From assembly GCA_030077755.1 (NCBI GenBank), contig JAQJZZ010000010.1, forward strand, positions 5,270,001-5,334,000: 64,000 bases of DNA. The letters are read 5' to 3'. The notes beneath the pieces were generated by a model. The model did not search any database and was not told where the DNA came from. It saw only the letters and a list, made by a program, of their open reading frames with translations. The stretch comes from Filosporella fistucella. Taxonomy: Eukaryota; Ascomycota; Leotiomycetes; Helotiales. Position numbers and translations under genes: made by a program. The stretch's first letter is position 1; every line of letters starts with the position of its first letter. Positions 22,310-34,250 of the stretch are shown here, piece after piece.

Positions 22310-23160
22310 ATGTCACTCGTCTTTCGTCGTGGAATCGCATCAATGGCTTCTTTGAAAAAGGCTTCTAAGGTTGTGTGTATTGGGAGAAATTATGCGTATG
22401 CTCATCCCATTCTTGACTTACTGTTTATGAGTCCGCAATTCGGAAACAAGGCTGATGGGTTGAATACATAGCGACCATGTTACGGAATTGAATAACCAGC
22501 GTCCTAAACAGCCTTTCTTCTTCCTCAAGCCCCCTTCTTCTATTCTGTTGAAGACAGATGGACCAGTTATCAGACCACGAGGCGTGGACTTGCATTATGA
22601 GGTTGAACTGGCACTAGTCATTGGAAAGAAGGTCAAGGATTTGGAGGCAGATGATGTGAAGGGAGCTCTGGATTCAATTGAAAGTTCGTCCTCTCTTCAA
22701 TTGGGTAACTGGACAAGCACTGATAAAAGCAGGCTACGCACTGAGCATTGACATGACTGCTCGTAATGCTCAGAATGAAGCAAAGAAGAAGGGTCTCCCT
22801 TGGGATATTGCTAAGGGTTTCGATACCTTCCTCCCCATCTCCGACATCATTCCAAAAGCATCAATCCCAGACCCTCACAACGTCGAAATCTACCTCACAG
22901 TCAACAACGAGCACAGACAAGCGGACTCGACCGAATTGATGCTTTTCCAGATCCCAAGGATGCTGAGTGATATCTCGAAGGTCATGACTTTGGAGAAGGG
23001 TGACATTGTGCTGACCGGCACACCAAAGGGTGTTGGACCCGTTGTACCAGGGGATGTGATGAGAGCTGGCTTGAAAGTTGGTGGAAAGGAGATTGAGGAA
23101 GCCAAAATCGAGGTTGCTGTTGAGGAAAGCAAGAGTACATACCAATTCGCGGAAACATAA
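22310..23160 (+). CDS. Fumarylacetoacetate hydrolase family protein, FAHD1-type acylpyruvase
   Basis: Exons 22310-22395, 22472-22683 and 22733-23160 give 241 residues. The fold-defining motifs are present: VVCIGRNYADHVTEL, FFFLKPPSS, the metal-binding LHYEVELALVIGKK (E-x-E), the YALSIDMTARNAQNEAKKKG segment, KGFDTFLPISD, and GDIVLTGTPKGVGPV. The short length and lack of an extra N-terminal domain fit FAHD1 (acylpyruvase/oxaloacetate decarboxylase, mitochondrial) rather than fumarylacetoacetase. The first 20 residues (RRGIASMASLKKASK) are basic and could be a mitochondrial targeting peptide. The second intron uses an unusual GTTCGT donor but is needed to keep the conserved frame. The gene runs convergently into the HAAO gene, 151 bases apart. 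Confidence 0.92.
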
Positions 23161-23311
23161 GGAATACAAAGTATTACTGTACATTGGATACCCAAAATTA
23201 CATACTTGAAGAAGGAATATTCATAAATCTCCAATTATTCGGTGTGTATCGTCGCCCTTGTTACTACGGACTCTCCGCGTCACTTTATCCAAAATCATCG
23301 TGCAATCTGCC

Positions 23312-23958
23312 TCATTCCAGGTTTGGATCTTTGATCTCCCCCTCCTTCGGTGCACTCGATGCAAGTGTTCCACATTTGCCACACTTTCTCCTGTCCTCAC
23401 TCCCCTTGAAGGCGTTGACCGCCTCTTTGATCTGCGTTCCCAGATCCGTGCAATGGAAAGCGGCCTCATCCACTATCTCCTTACAATTCCCACAATACCA
23501 CCTTAGCTTGTCTATACTGTCCTTTGGTCGTTTCTGTTCAAGGACTATCCCAACTGTATCTGCAAAGCGGACTGGATTGTGTGGTGTATTTGGCGGTAAC
23601 AGAAACATGCAGCCTTCACGGATTATTATGTCTTTATGCTCGCCCTCATCGACGACTTTGAGCATCATTGCGCCTTTGTACTGATAGAACCATTCAGGAG
23701 TTTCGTTGATATGGTAATCCGTCCTAGCATTAGGGCCGCCAACAATCTTAATCTTGTGAGACTTTGGTCAGAATCAATTTTCGGGTTCTAGCTTACCATC
23801 ACTGTGACATCTTTATCATAGACACAATAGTTGTTGATTGGTGGCTTTAAGAGATGGGAGTTCTCTTCGAGCCTACCGATTGTAAGTATTCATATCATAT
23901 GGAGTCATGACAAATGAAGATATTACCATTTAGGAATATTTAAAGGTTCAGCGAGCAT
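23312..23958 (-). CDS. BNA1: 3-hydroxyanthranilate 3,4-dioxygenase
   Basis: Exons 23958-23927, 23872-23797 and 23746-23312 encode 180 residues (182 if the third exon begins at 23752; two AAG acceptors lie six bases apart). The cupin iron ligands are in place: His48 and Glu54 in TDYHINETPEWFYQ and His92 in PPNTPHNPVRF. The C-terminus carries two CxxC pairs (CGNC and CGKC), the extra rubredoxin-like metal site seen in fungal and bacterial enzymes but not in the animal form. The enzyme opens 3-hydroxyanthranilate to the precursor of quinolinate in the kynurenine route to NAD, in the cytosol. The first exon has only 32 coding bases. Confidence 0.95.
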
Positions 23959-25452
23959 TTTGGGCTTTCGAAGCAAAAGTCAATCCGAAAGCGTGAAATG
24001 TTCTGAAAGTCGATGGAATCGGACGATCTTTAGGAGGGGCAGGTAGTGGCGTTGCGGGGTCATTTATATGTACTGTACAGGGGGCTCCTACGAAGCGTTT
24101 GCATGACTTCGAAAATTCGCTGTTTGCTCACCAATCTTTACGCCTCACGCATCAATGTATTCACATCATGTTACCTTACCCACATTAGAACAATCTTCCC
24201 GTCGTTATGATCGGGCTCGTCAGTTCCAGCCGAAACTTCCGTGCCTGTTTAATTGCATTTTGTCAGCTCTCCCGGCCATTTTTGCAAAGTCAGAAGCGCT
24301 TTCAGCATTTTGCTTATCAACAAAGTTCATTACCTAGTTCCGACCGTATTTTACTAAAGACTTCTAAGTGCAATCCTAGGCTGGAAATTCAATCGAGAAG
24401 ATTGCAACCGCCTTCGACTTATCAGAAGCACTCTACAAGCTTTTAGTATCAGCCAAAAGCTTGTCTTGATCTCCGGGCCAGCAACACGGTCTAAAGAGAG
24501 GCTCACTCGTCGCCACAAATACAAGGAACTTATACTAGGACTTTTCCCGATGTCCGGTTCTTCTCATCGTGTTCTGAGCTCTGAAAAAGTTTAGTCTGCG
24601 TAGGTAGAGTCGTTGTGCATTCGACAATCTTCCATCTCCCGATATAAAAATACTTTACTCAGTGCCGATGCCGGCAATAGCACTTCAGCCTCCAAGTACT
24701 TGATAAGTCAGTCTCAAATCCATGTAGTCATATTACTTCCGATTGCATTAGTCTCCAACAGCTCCCTCAGATTTCATCATGATATGCCAAGTGGCAATCC
24801 GGGTAGAAATGCAGAAGAGTCTGCATGTGCATCATGTAATATCAGTACCTTAAACAACACTCACAAGCCCACTTGCCATTTCATGTTATGCATCACTTTT
24901 CTATTGATACCAAGTTTACCAAGCTCAAGTCTATGCGGAGATTTCTGAATGCTGGCAAGGAAGGACTAGTAGCTTAGCTCAAGCGGGGAAGCTCTCGGTG
25001 GAAACTTCACCTCCAGTGAACTGCCTTTCTCTGCATACTTTATGCTGACAGCACGAAGCGACCCTAGCAGGTATTGCTTCTCTATGTGCTATTCTTTCTG
25101 AAGATTCGGATGATCTTTTCCGATTGAGGCGCGGAAACTGTGAAGAGTCAATGAATTCCTGCAAATACGCTGCACCGAAGGGCCAAAGTACGTCATTGTG
25201 ATTGACATTCTCTCTCGCTTTTCGGAGCTTTCTCTCTCATTTCTACGTACAACGTTAACGTTGCAATAACTTCGTTCATAAATAAGAGGGGTAGCCTCTT
25301 GGCTTCTTGTCATATGGGCAAAAGTGCCTTAGATGATGTGGGATGAACGATTTAATCCCGTCCGACTTTGACTTCATCGCTCCGAGCTTTCTATTCATGG
25401 TTTGTGATCTACATGTTCATGGTGTTCCTGCAGCACCACGGTGATCACAATA
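23959..25452. other. Intergenic region between HAAO and GH2 genes
   Basis: About 1.5 kb with only short frames in all six phases. It must contain the HAAO promoter at its left end and the distal GH2 promoter at its right end. I see no RNA gene or repeat. Confidence 0.45.
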
Positions 25453-25460
25453 CTTATAAG
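25453..25460 (+). promoter_or_regulatory. TATA-like element of the GH2 gene
   Basis: The palindrome CTTATAAG lies about 100 bases before the GH2 start codon and is followed by a T-rich leader, a usual arrangement for a fungal TATA box. Single-site evidence only. Confidence 0.35.
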
Positions 25461-25476
25461 AGTGGGAACTTTCAGC

Positions 25477-25539
25477 ATGGCTCATCTGTTTAAATTTTCT
25501 CTGGTTTTTGTTCTGAGTTCTTTGGGTTTCCATACCTAG
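25477..25539 (+). promoter_or_regulatory. uORF before the GH2 start
   Basis: A 20-codon frame starting at ATG 25477 (MAHLFKFSLVFVLSSLGFHT, stop TAG) ends 14 bases before the GH2 ATG. Its product looks like a hydrophobic leader. Just after it comes GTGCTAACATGCAG, a good branch site plus acceptor, but no good donor was found inside the uORF. It could be a true uORF, an alternative 5' exon, or upstream of the transcription start. Confidence 0.35.
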
Positions 25540-25553
25540 CTTGAAGTGCTAAC

Positions 25554-27810
25554 ATGCAGCTCTTTCTCCACCTGCTTTCCCCTCTACTCACGACGGCTGC
25601 TCTGGCAGCCAACGCAATAAAGTATGCTGTCAAAGAGCCTCCTCTCACGACAGACTGGACTTATAAAGTTGGAACCAATCCGTGGGCCGAATATCCTCGG
25701 CCTCAGCTTGAACGCTCTGAATGGCAAAACTTAAATGGCATATGGACATACCAAAATGCTTCAAGCCTGAACGCTACCGACTCACCTCCGTTCGGGCAAA
25801 CTCTTCAGAGCGAAGTGCTTATTCCTTCTTGCCTAGAGAGTGGGCTTTCTGGTTAGTTTTCCTCAGAAAATTGTCTAACAATGCTGAAATGCAATGAAGG
25901 TATCCAAGGAGAAGAGACACTGTTCTCATGGTTTCAAACATCGTTCGATGTTCCGGGATCATGGGCGGGCAACCAGCTTTTGCTCAACTTCGGAGCCGTT
26001 GATTATGAAGCTACTGTATATGTTAACGGCAAGCAAGCCGGCTTCAACAGAGGAGGTTACTACGCTTTCACAGTTGATATCACTGAATTTGTGACAAGCC
26101 ATGCTGCCAATGAGTTGTGAGCATTCCATCTGACCAAGTTGCACAATTATTAGACTAACACTTACCTACAGACTCGTCTTTGTTCATGATCCAACAGACA
26201 GTGGCGACTATGTAATTCCCATTGGCAAGCAGACATTACGTCCTTCCCACATATTCTACCGACCATGTAGTGGTATTTGGCAAAGTGTATGGATCGAGTC
26301 TGCTCCTTCGAACCACATTACTCAGCTTGATGTAGATGCGAACATGTATGGACAAGGTTAGTAACCAGTCAGTACCTTGGTATCTACTTCGTGTGCTGAC
26401 ATCGAAAGTGAATGTTACGGTTCATAGCTCCTCTGAAACATCTATCCCTGTATCAGTCAGTGTGTACGAGAGTGGCACAGAAAATGCAATTGCTCAAGCC
26501 ACTGGTACTTCGGATGCCCCATTCCAATTTACAGTATCATCACCCAAGCTATGGTCACCAGATTCTCCAACTCTCTACAACGTTACAGTCAAGCTAGGCA
26601 ATGATACAGTCAGTAGCTATACTGGCTTTCGCACCATCTCCCGCGGCGAAGTTAACGGTGTTGAAAGACCTCTGCTGAACGGCGACTTCATTTTCATGTT
26701 CGGTACCCTAGACCAAGGATATTGGCCAGATGGTCTTTATACACCTCCAAATAGAGAAGCGATGGTATATGACTTGAAAGTCCTGAAAGAACTAGGGTTC
26801 AACATGGTTCGGAAGCATGTGAGTTGATTAGGTGACATGCACATCGCAGATGCTAATATGACTAAATTAGATAAAAGTTGAGACCGATCTATTCTACCAA
26901 GCCTGCGATCAGCTGGGTCTTCTCGTAATTCAAGACATGCCTGCCCTGCGTCCTCTGCAAAACAAGGTGTTTGAAAATGGCACAAGTGTTCCGTATCTGC
27001 CAGATGCAGCCCAACAAGCTGAATTCGATCGACAACTCGATGTCCTTGTGAATCAACATAAGAGCTATCCTAGTATTGTCACATGGGTAAGTCTTACTAT
27101 CATTGTTTATGTCGGTGGTCCTGATGCTGCCGCAGGTCATTTACAACGAAGGATGGGGCCAAATTATTCCTGGATATCCTGAGTTTGGTCTCACCGACAG
27201 GGTGAGGCAGCTTGATCCAACGAGACTCATCGATTCTACAACCGGATGGTATGATCATGGTGCTGGAGATTTCAGTGTAAGTAAATGCTTTGTTTTCGGA
27301 GTTTGGTCTCTAAGTTTCTGTCACAGGACAATCATCACTACGCGAATCCACAGTGTGGCTCTCCATTTTATTCCATTCAATCCAGTCCATACGATCCTAC
27401 GCGTATAGGTATTCAAGGAGAATTTGGAGGTATCGGTAACAATGTCTCCATCGACCAGTGAGTAGCTCCCTCCATTCAATACAATTACGGTTACCCTAAC
27501 AGCTTACAGTCTCTGGAAAGTCCAACAAGCAATCGACACCATCAACCAGACATATGAAATCGATACTTCCCTCGACGCATGGAATTACCGCGGGCATGTA
27601 CTTCTCACAGAGCAGAGAGATCAAACTAGCTTGTTTGCATGCAGCGGAGGCGTATGGACACAGACGACAGATGTCGAAGGTGAAGTTAACGGGCTGTTAA
27701 CTTATGATCGGAGAGTCTTGCGTCCGAATGAGACGCAGTGGAAAGCAGATATTCAAGCATTATACGACGCTGCTGCATCGAGAAGGAATTCCTCGACGCC
27801 TACGTATTAA
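25554..27810 (+). CDS. Secreted glycoside hydrolase family 2 protein
   Basis: Eight exons: 25554-25851, 25900-26116, 26172-26356, 26409-26818, 26871-27086, 27136-27276, 27327-27457, 27510-27810; introns 48-55 nt; 632 residues. A signal peptide is clear (MQLFLHLLSPLLTTAALAA). The GH2 order follows: sugar-binding jelly roll (WQNLNGIWTY, ETLFSWFQTSFDVP, ATVYVNGKQAGFNRGGYYAF), an immunoglobulin-like domain (VNVTVHSSS to SYTGFRTI), and a TIM barrel beginning RPLLNGDFIFMFG. The acid/base is Glu447 in VIYNEGWGQ and the likely nucleophile is Glu521 in IQGEFGG. Many NxS/T sites suggest N-glycosylation. GH2 covers beta-galactosidase, mannosidase and glucuronidase; the exact sugar is not readable here. 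Likely extracellular polysaccharide or glycoside breakdown. Confidence 0.93.
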
Positions 27811-28372
27811 TATTGTTGATTCGGACCCTGAGAGGGGATACTTCAGACATATCGAGTTCTGAGTTAGGAAAAGTTATGACACTCCTGAAGTTATCTTCTA
27901 ATACAGATTAATATGTACACATTATCAAATTTACTGTCGATGTCCACGCTATTCTCGATATTTGGAAAATGAACAACAAATATACACAAGAAATGTGACC
28001 AGGACCTGATCTGTGCTATCGACGACGTGAAGCATGGAATATATATAATGTCCAGGGAAGCTATAATTGTCACTAATGATGATTCTAGAAAGCTGTTGCG
28101 TAAAATACTAAAGACTGCCTGGACCTCTCATGCCACTCAGGTCAATTCATCGTCACTTCACAATTGTCTCCGTCATACTAAGGTCCTTAAATTACAACAG
28201 TAGTGATAGCATGACAGAGTGCAAAGTCTGACCGCCAGCAACTGATGCGTCATGTCACATACACGCGTTCGACAGGCAGAAATCTTCAGATGATAGAATT
28301 TTGATATTCAGAAAAACCTCGAACTCCAAATCCATGCCAGTCCCAAAATGCGAAAATATACCAATCGCTTTT
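27811..28372. other. Spacer between converging GH2 and ERV46 genes
   Basis: About 560 bases holding both 3' UTRs. Nothing else recognised. Confidence 0.4.
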
Positions 28373-29830
28373 TCACAGATTCTTGGCTTGTAGCTTCTTT
28401 AACCTAGTTGTTCCTTCATACACACCTCGATCGACAGCCGCTGCCACTGTCAAAGTTCCACCAACGATTGCACAGAGTCCAGTAAGAAAACCAGCCAAGG
28501 TCTTGGTTCTCTCCTCACGGTTGATGACCTTCATTGGTGAGATGTCCTAGATCAATTAGTACGTAGTAAATTAGAGACTGGTGGCACTTACGTAGGAGAA
28601 GAAAACTCCTGGAATACCACCTCGTGCGTGTAACTTTTCCTTGTGACCCTCAGCAGAATCATCACCGCCGCTGAGGCTTCTACGATGGCTAGTCACAGAG
28701 TATTGATGTGTTTCGACGCTACCATCTTCTCCATGTCCGTACTTTCCAATTTCTGGGGTAACGCTTGCATGATCGCTGCCGACTTTCTTTTCCCAGCCCA
28801 GAGGGAGATAAGAGGTCGAAACAACCTTTACGAAGTACATGAAATTATAAGCAGGATCATTGGTGATTTGCTCGGTGTCATCCAATGGATTGATGTGGTG
28901 GTTGGTCCATGGCAACGTTTTTGTCCCTATCTTCTTTGTAACTTCCTCCGGAAGCTGTGGTCCAAAACGGAGGGAGTGGATATGATGGGTGAAAACGTGT
29001 CCACCAGGCACAGGAGTATCGAAATAATTGTTCAAATCATGAACATGCATATTGCCGTTGCTGAAACTCCTTCCTGGAGCAATGTGGAAATTTCCCACGA
29101 CCTTATTGACTCGAAGGCCTCCCTCAATTCGGCATCCCTCTTTCCTTTGAGCATCCAGTCGTTCTCCGTAATGTTCGCGCTCGCATTGTTCGACATTTTC
29201 TCCTCGGCCGAAAGCCCACGATACACTTGCGTAAGCCTCTCTCACTTCGTCGCAAGTATTACAACATCCTGGCTTCTGAGCATTTGGGGGCGGGGTTGCA
29301 CCATAACATCCGCCACAGTAATCGGGATCGAGATGAGACGCTTGTTCATCAAGAGCATGTCTATATCTGTTAGTGACATGCAATTTGGATGCTGTTTCAA
29401 CCTACAGATCAAGACCCGAAATATCAATTACTCCACCACCATCTACCTCCGCTGCGAGTCTGACTTTGTTCACGCCGTGCATGACACCGGTCTGCTGCTC
29501 CCCGGAGACATCCATGACATCGAGAGTCAGTAACTCGCAAGGAATTTTCGGAAATGTAATATTCAGATGAATCTCCATCTTGTCACCTAATTCGGCACTT
29601 AGTGGAAGTTCTTAATCTGCTGCAGAAGACCTCTCACCTCGACTTTTGTCTACGATCAGTTCTGGATGTACGACTATCCTTCTGTAGTCCGCCCATTCTC
29701 CCCAAGCCAGGTATAACACGATCAGCAACGAAGCTATCGTGACAATTCCTCCCGAAGTTGTGCGCACTCTTGCCTCATCAACGGTCTTGGTGAAGGCATC
29801 TAGCCTTGTGAATCTCGACTTCGCAGGCAT
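28373..29830 (-). CDS. ERV46: ER-Golgi vesicle protein Erv46/ERGIC3
   Basis: Exons 29830-29638, 29586-29406, 29366-28592 and 28546-28373 give 440 residues. There is an N-terminal transmembrane helix (IVTIASLLIVLYLAW, about residues 28-45), a large lumenal domain and a second helix near the C-terminus (TLAGFLTGLCAIVGGTLTVA). The lumenal domain has the cysteine-rich signature of the family, DYCGGCYGA, CCNTCDEVREAY and GCRIEGGLRVNKV, then GNFHIAPGRSF and MHVHDLNNYF. Erv46 pairs with Erv41 as a cargo receptor cycling between ER and Golgi; the short C-terminal cytosolic tail ends KLQAKNL. The second intron is only 39 nt (29367-29405), and reading through it would hit a stop at once. Confidence 0.94.
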
Positions 29831-30733
29831 AGTTGTTAATCAATTGTGCAAGTGGAGGGACAGGTTACGTGGTTTTTTGAGAGCTGAGCCTTGCGGCAGG
29901 TGTTACGTTCAAAGCTTTAAAAATGCATAAAGTAAGGGAAATTCAGATCAATTAGCTGGCTTGAGCATGAAGTGAAGGAAGGTCGAGAGTAATAGAATTG
30001 GCGGAAATCGCTGTGTTGAAGCCTTGAGCAGTGGTTCTTCAAGTCTCTCGGGATCAATAATTATTAAGGACAGCTTTCATGTGCCCCGTGCGGGACGAAG
30101 CATCGTACCTGCAGATAGAGCTGTGATTGGGCAACAGAAATGTGGGCTGGGCTGAGCTTCTGGAACAGAACGAATACTTGCTTAGTCATGCAAGGCAGGC
30201 AGCGTTTGACAGGTTTATCCTCCTCCTCTAGTCCCTGCGATAGAGGTGTAGGAATTCGACTCTTTCTGCCTACTTTACTCTAGATTACTATTGCGCTGGC
30301 ACTCATAATAAACGCAGTTCTATTGTGACTCGTTTCAGTGATTCACCAAAGTGGGTCCCTCCTATTGTCCTTTGGTCCCAGCTATTGTGATCTAGCTGTC
30401 ACGTGCCCCTTGGTTTCGTACTAATAGCCTCGCGGCATTGTCATAAATCAGCCTCGCCTTGGAAGTTCTTTCTGCCTCCACCTCTTCCTCTTCACTTCAA
30501 TAACCTTCCTTTCAACCACTACACAAACACCCACAACCCTACTCATCTCTTCTTTCGATACCCGTCTGTATTGCGATTTGCATTGCACTCTCACTTATTC
30601 ACGAACTACCTTTTTTCTCAACGTATGACCTGATCGTCCTATCCCCGCCGACATTAAAGCGGATCTCAAAATCACCTCTCTACAAAGAAATTGTTGCGCC
30701 GAAAGCAGCAAAAGAATACGGATCGCAGTCACC
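29831..30733. other. Divergent intergenic region, ERV46 / MEX67
   Basis: About 0.9 kb with both promoters. A CACGTG E-box occurs at 30400-30405, and the MEX67 leader is pyrimidine-rich (30470-30620) and contains a minimal uORF ATG-ACC-TGA at 30625-30633. Confidence 0.45.
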
Positions 30734-33108
30734 ATGATCTCTGATCCACCTCGTGGCCCTAGAGGCGCTCCACGAGCTGGTGGTAGGGTAGCCAGAGCTG
30801 GAGGAATTCAAAAGCGAAGAGTTGGGGGACCCGCAAGAGTCGACAAAGATGGTGATTTGGTTATGGGCGCTGCTACTGTAGATGAGAAGAGCAAGGCAGG
30901 CAAGGGCAGAATCGGAGGTTCTTCTACTCCACTAGCACCTGGTCGTCGCAATAACGGTCCCTCTCGTGGTAGTGAAGCTGGTATTCGTCGAGCTCGTCAT
31001 GGTCTTGAGCGTGGCATCGCAGGAGGTCAAGGAAACATCTTGGCTACACTTCAAGTCACCGGATTGAAGTCTAGCAAAGCCGCCAGTACAAACAAGGACG
31101 GTGGTATGAGCGCATTGGTTGAATTCCTGAGCCGCAAGGCTACCCATAAGGCAAATCGAAAGGTGGAGATCAAGAAGGTATGTTAGTGCTTTGATCGTGG
31201 GGTCATGAAGTTCATACATTGTCGACGTCTCATTACGCTCGTGTTGTGCCAAATACGAACATCGAGTCGAGGACCGACAGACATTCCCGTATATACGCTC
31301 CGTGATCCGCGATCAGTTTCAAGGTTCCAACACCTTGCTAATACTCGAAATAGTCCTACGCAAAAGGTGAATCGGTTTTCATCACGGCCACTGTGGAGGA
31401 TGTTGCAGAATTGTTGAAGCTAGATGGTTTCACCTTTGCAGGCGCAAATTTGTCTATCATGGCTCGTGACTCTCCTGGTGGACCTGCTGTCAAGAAAGAG
31501 TTGTCCCCCGAGACCGTCAGTGTTAAGGAACGATTCAAGAGCATTCTCATGGCACGATACAGCGTTGAAAACAAGGTTTTGAATCTGTCAGCTCTCGCTT
31601 CGGATGCCGGGTTGCAAGAAATGGGTCTGTTCGACGGTACAACCAATACCTCAAAGGTCTTTCCGGCCCTCATGGCAATCTGCGAAGATCTTTTCAAAGA
31701 CCGTAATCAAAAGCAAGATATGATCACCGGTGTCATTCTTGCCAACAACAATATTACCAACGTATCAGAAGTCATCGCTCTCGCCCATACGTTCCCCGAC
31801 TTGAGAAACATTGACTTGTCAGGTAATCAACTCGCTTCCCTGAAGAGTTTTGATGCTTGGCGCCGCGAGCTCCCATTCTTGGAAACCTTAATCCTCACCG
31901 GCAATCCCGTCGAAACTTCAGAGCCTGGATTGAAGGATGAGCTCATGAGACGATTTCAATTTCTATGGGTCTTGAGCGGTGTTCAAGTGCGTTCTGAGGA
32001 TGAAATTAAAAGTTTACGATACATCCAAGAGCGTGCTGAGAACCCACTCCCAGCCGAGGTACCAAAGTTCGAGGATGTTGATAATGTTGGTGCGACTTTT
32101 CTCAGACAATTCTACGCTGCCTACGACAACGATCGCATGTCTCTGATCTCGACTTTCTACGATAATCGATCACAATTCTCAATGACGGTCAATATGAACT
32201 CTCCTCACGACCGCAACTTCAAGATTTTGCCATGGGGCGCATATACGAGACACTCCCGCAACCTGAAGCGTTATACACACTTGTCAGCCAGAATGAGACG
32301 GAAGTACACCGGTGCCGATGAGATCAAGGAGGTCTGGTCCTCCCTTCCAGTCACATCTCACCCTGATATAGATGCCGAATCTAAATACTTTGCTATTGAA
32401 AGCCAGGTTGTTTCGAGTCTTCCAGATCTCACCGGACAAAGCCCTTGTGGTGTCAATGGTCTAATGATCACCATTCAAGGCCACTTTGAGGAGACCGACT
32501 CAAATACCAAAGAGAAGGGTCGTCGTAGCTTTGCCAGAACTTTCACTTTGGGCCCTGGAATCAACCAACCAGTTCGAGTCATCAACGATATGTTGACTTT
32601 GAAGGCCTTTTCTGTTCTGCCAAAATATGTTGTGCGCGATGCAAATGGTCAAATAGTTGAACAAGTTGTACAACAACAAGGTGTTGCACAACAGGATGTA
32701 CCACAACCGCTTGTCCCTCAGCAAGTTGTTCCTCCGCCAGTTGCTCCTCAACAATTTGCTCCTCAGCAAGTCGTCCCCCAGCAAGTTGTTCCCCAGCAAG
32801 TCGTTCCCCAGCAAATGGCCCAGCAACAAGCTGCTGCACCGCAAGCCGCAGTCCCTCAGATCCAAACTCAATACACCAAGGAGCAAGAGGAGAAGATCAC
32901 CCAATTTATTGAAGCTTCCGGTATGAAGCTGGAATACTCTGCTTATTGCTTGTTGCAAGGTGGATGGAATCTCGAGACTGCATGGGATTTATTTGTACGG
33001 AACAGGGTATGTGAAATGGCACGATGCGAAATGAACATAGCTAATATTACACAGGACGAGCATAATATCCCAGCTGATGCTTGGATCAATGGTGTGCCTC
33101 CTCAATAA
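30734..33108 (+). CDS. MEX67: mRNA export receptor Mex67/TAP
   Basis: Exons 30734-31177, 31354-33006 and 33055-33108 give 716 residues. An RGG/basic N-terminus is followed by an RRM-like region (GGMSALVEFLSRKA, ITATVEDVAELLKLDGFTF), leucine-rich repeats at about 270-340 (LRNIDLSGNQLASL, LETLILTGNPVE), an NTF2-like domain at about 395-570 (FLRQFYAAYDNDR, SFARTFTLGPG), a Gln/Pro/Val repeat linker and the TAP-C UBA-like domain at about 656-716 (KITQFIEASGMKLEYSAYCL, GGWNLETAWDLF). This is the full Mex67 architecture; with Mtr2 it carries mRNPs through nuclear pores. The second intron (33007-33054) is 48 nt, a multiple of three and free of stops, so retention would insert 16 residues into the TAP-C domain. 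Confidence 0.96.
32701..32830 (+). repeat. Imperfect 15-bp coding repeat in MEX67
   Basis: Tandem units of the type CCCCAGCAAGTTGTT encode PQQVV repeats in the linker between the NTF2-like and TAP-C domains; about eight degenerate copies. Unit number is likely to vary between strains. Confidence 0.7.
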
Positions 33109-34250
33109 GCTCAATGCTTAAGGACACACAGAGTACAAAGGTGTGCGAATATGTCAGAAGGAGATCGATGTCAGTGCCGAGACTGCAATCTTATTCTGAA
33201 CCCCTCTCTTCATGGTTGTGCAAATGGGAGGAGCATTTGGATCACGAACATCACGCACATAAATGATTGTGCTTCATCATAAAAATGCATTTGCGATTTT
33301 CAGCGTGGCGTTGGGGCATGGAATGGATGGGTGGGTGGAAAATGCTGCTCGCATCATCGATGCATCAAATGCTATCTATTATGGGGCTGGGGATCAGAAT
33401 TGAAGCGGCCATAAACATATGGATGGCTTGATGCAGTTGTACTTAGTTTACAGATGTGTCTAATATTAGGGAGAATACTCTCATCGATGTGTGCTCTGAC
33501 TGTAATGTGAAGTGAAGTGAAGGTGAAGTGAAGTGCCTCAGCTTGTATTATTGTGCCATCAACTAGACAGGCTCTTGTTTCTGAAGTGATTTCAACCTGT
33601 GCTGTACTGTATCACGAGATTACTTCTCCTTTCCCTCGCTACATCCTTTGATAGAGGTTTTTATCAGGATTCAGTATCGACATGAACACTGAAATGGAGA
33701 TTTGGGAGCCAGCAGATGATTTGATTGCTATTTGATCTCCTCATACCAATTACAAACCAGTATAGTTCAACAATGCAAGTCCGCCACTAGATTCCCAATT
33801 CTTCCCTCTGCCCTTCGGCGCTCAAGTTTCAAGGTAGCTGCCGAATTCGATTGATTCCGTTTCACTATGAAAGAATAGGTTGAGAAGCACGGACTCGGGG
33901 ATAGGATGAAGGACAGGACGAACTGGGAGCTTTAGGAATGAGGAGGCGGTAACGGAGGATGGGGGTATGGTATTTTTTACCGGGACGGTATCAATTTTTG
34001 CCTCACAAATCAAGAATCACAACTCACATATGAAGCACAAATGTCTAACCAAAATATTCCAAAAAGTCCTTTTTCTATTCAAGGAATCTTAATCTGTTAT
34101 CCAATACCCATCCCATATATATATCCTCGTCCCAAGCGTCCCAAAAAGCCCAAACAAGAGGTATCATAGAATTCTTCCAGCCTTCTCCATAAGCACACCC
34201 ATTCAAAATTTGATATTTTAGATAATCGCATGCAAGCTTATTAATTACAT
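33109..34250. other. Spacer between converging MEX67 and sulfate permease genes
   Basis: About 1.1 kb with both 3' UTRs and a short GTGAA-type repeat. ORFs here are short and not gene-like. Confidence 0.45.
33507..33535. repeat. Short GTGAA pentamer repeat
   Basis: About six imperfect copies of AAGTG/GTGAA in the spacer. Simple sequence, no function implied. Confidence 0.55.

Noticed and set aside
24155..25313. Short frames in the gap before the GH2 gene
   Set aside because: All under 115 codons, many without ATG, none continued by splice sites; no transposase or reverse-transcriptase motif.
32500..32958. Minus-strand frames rich in Leu, Gly and Glu
   Set aside because: Antisense of the PQQVV repeat in MEX67.
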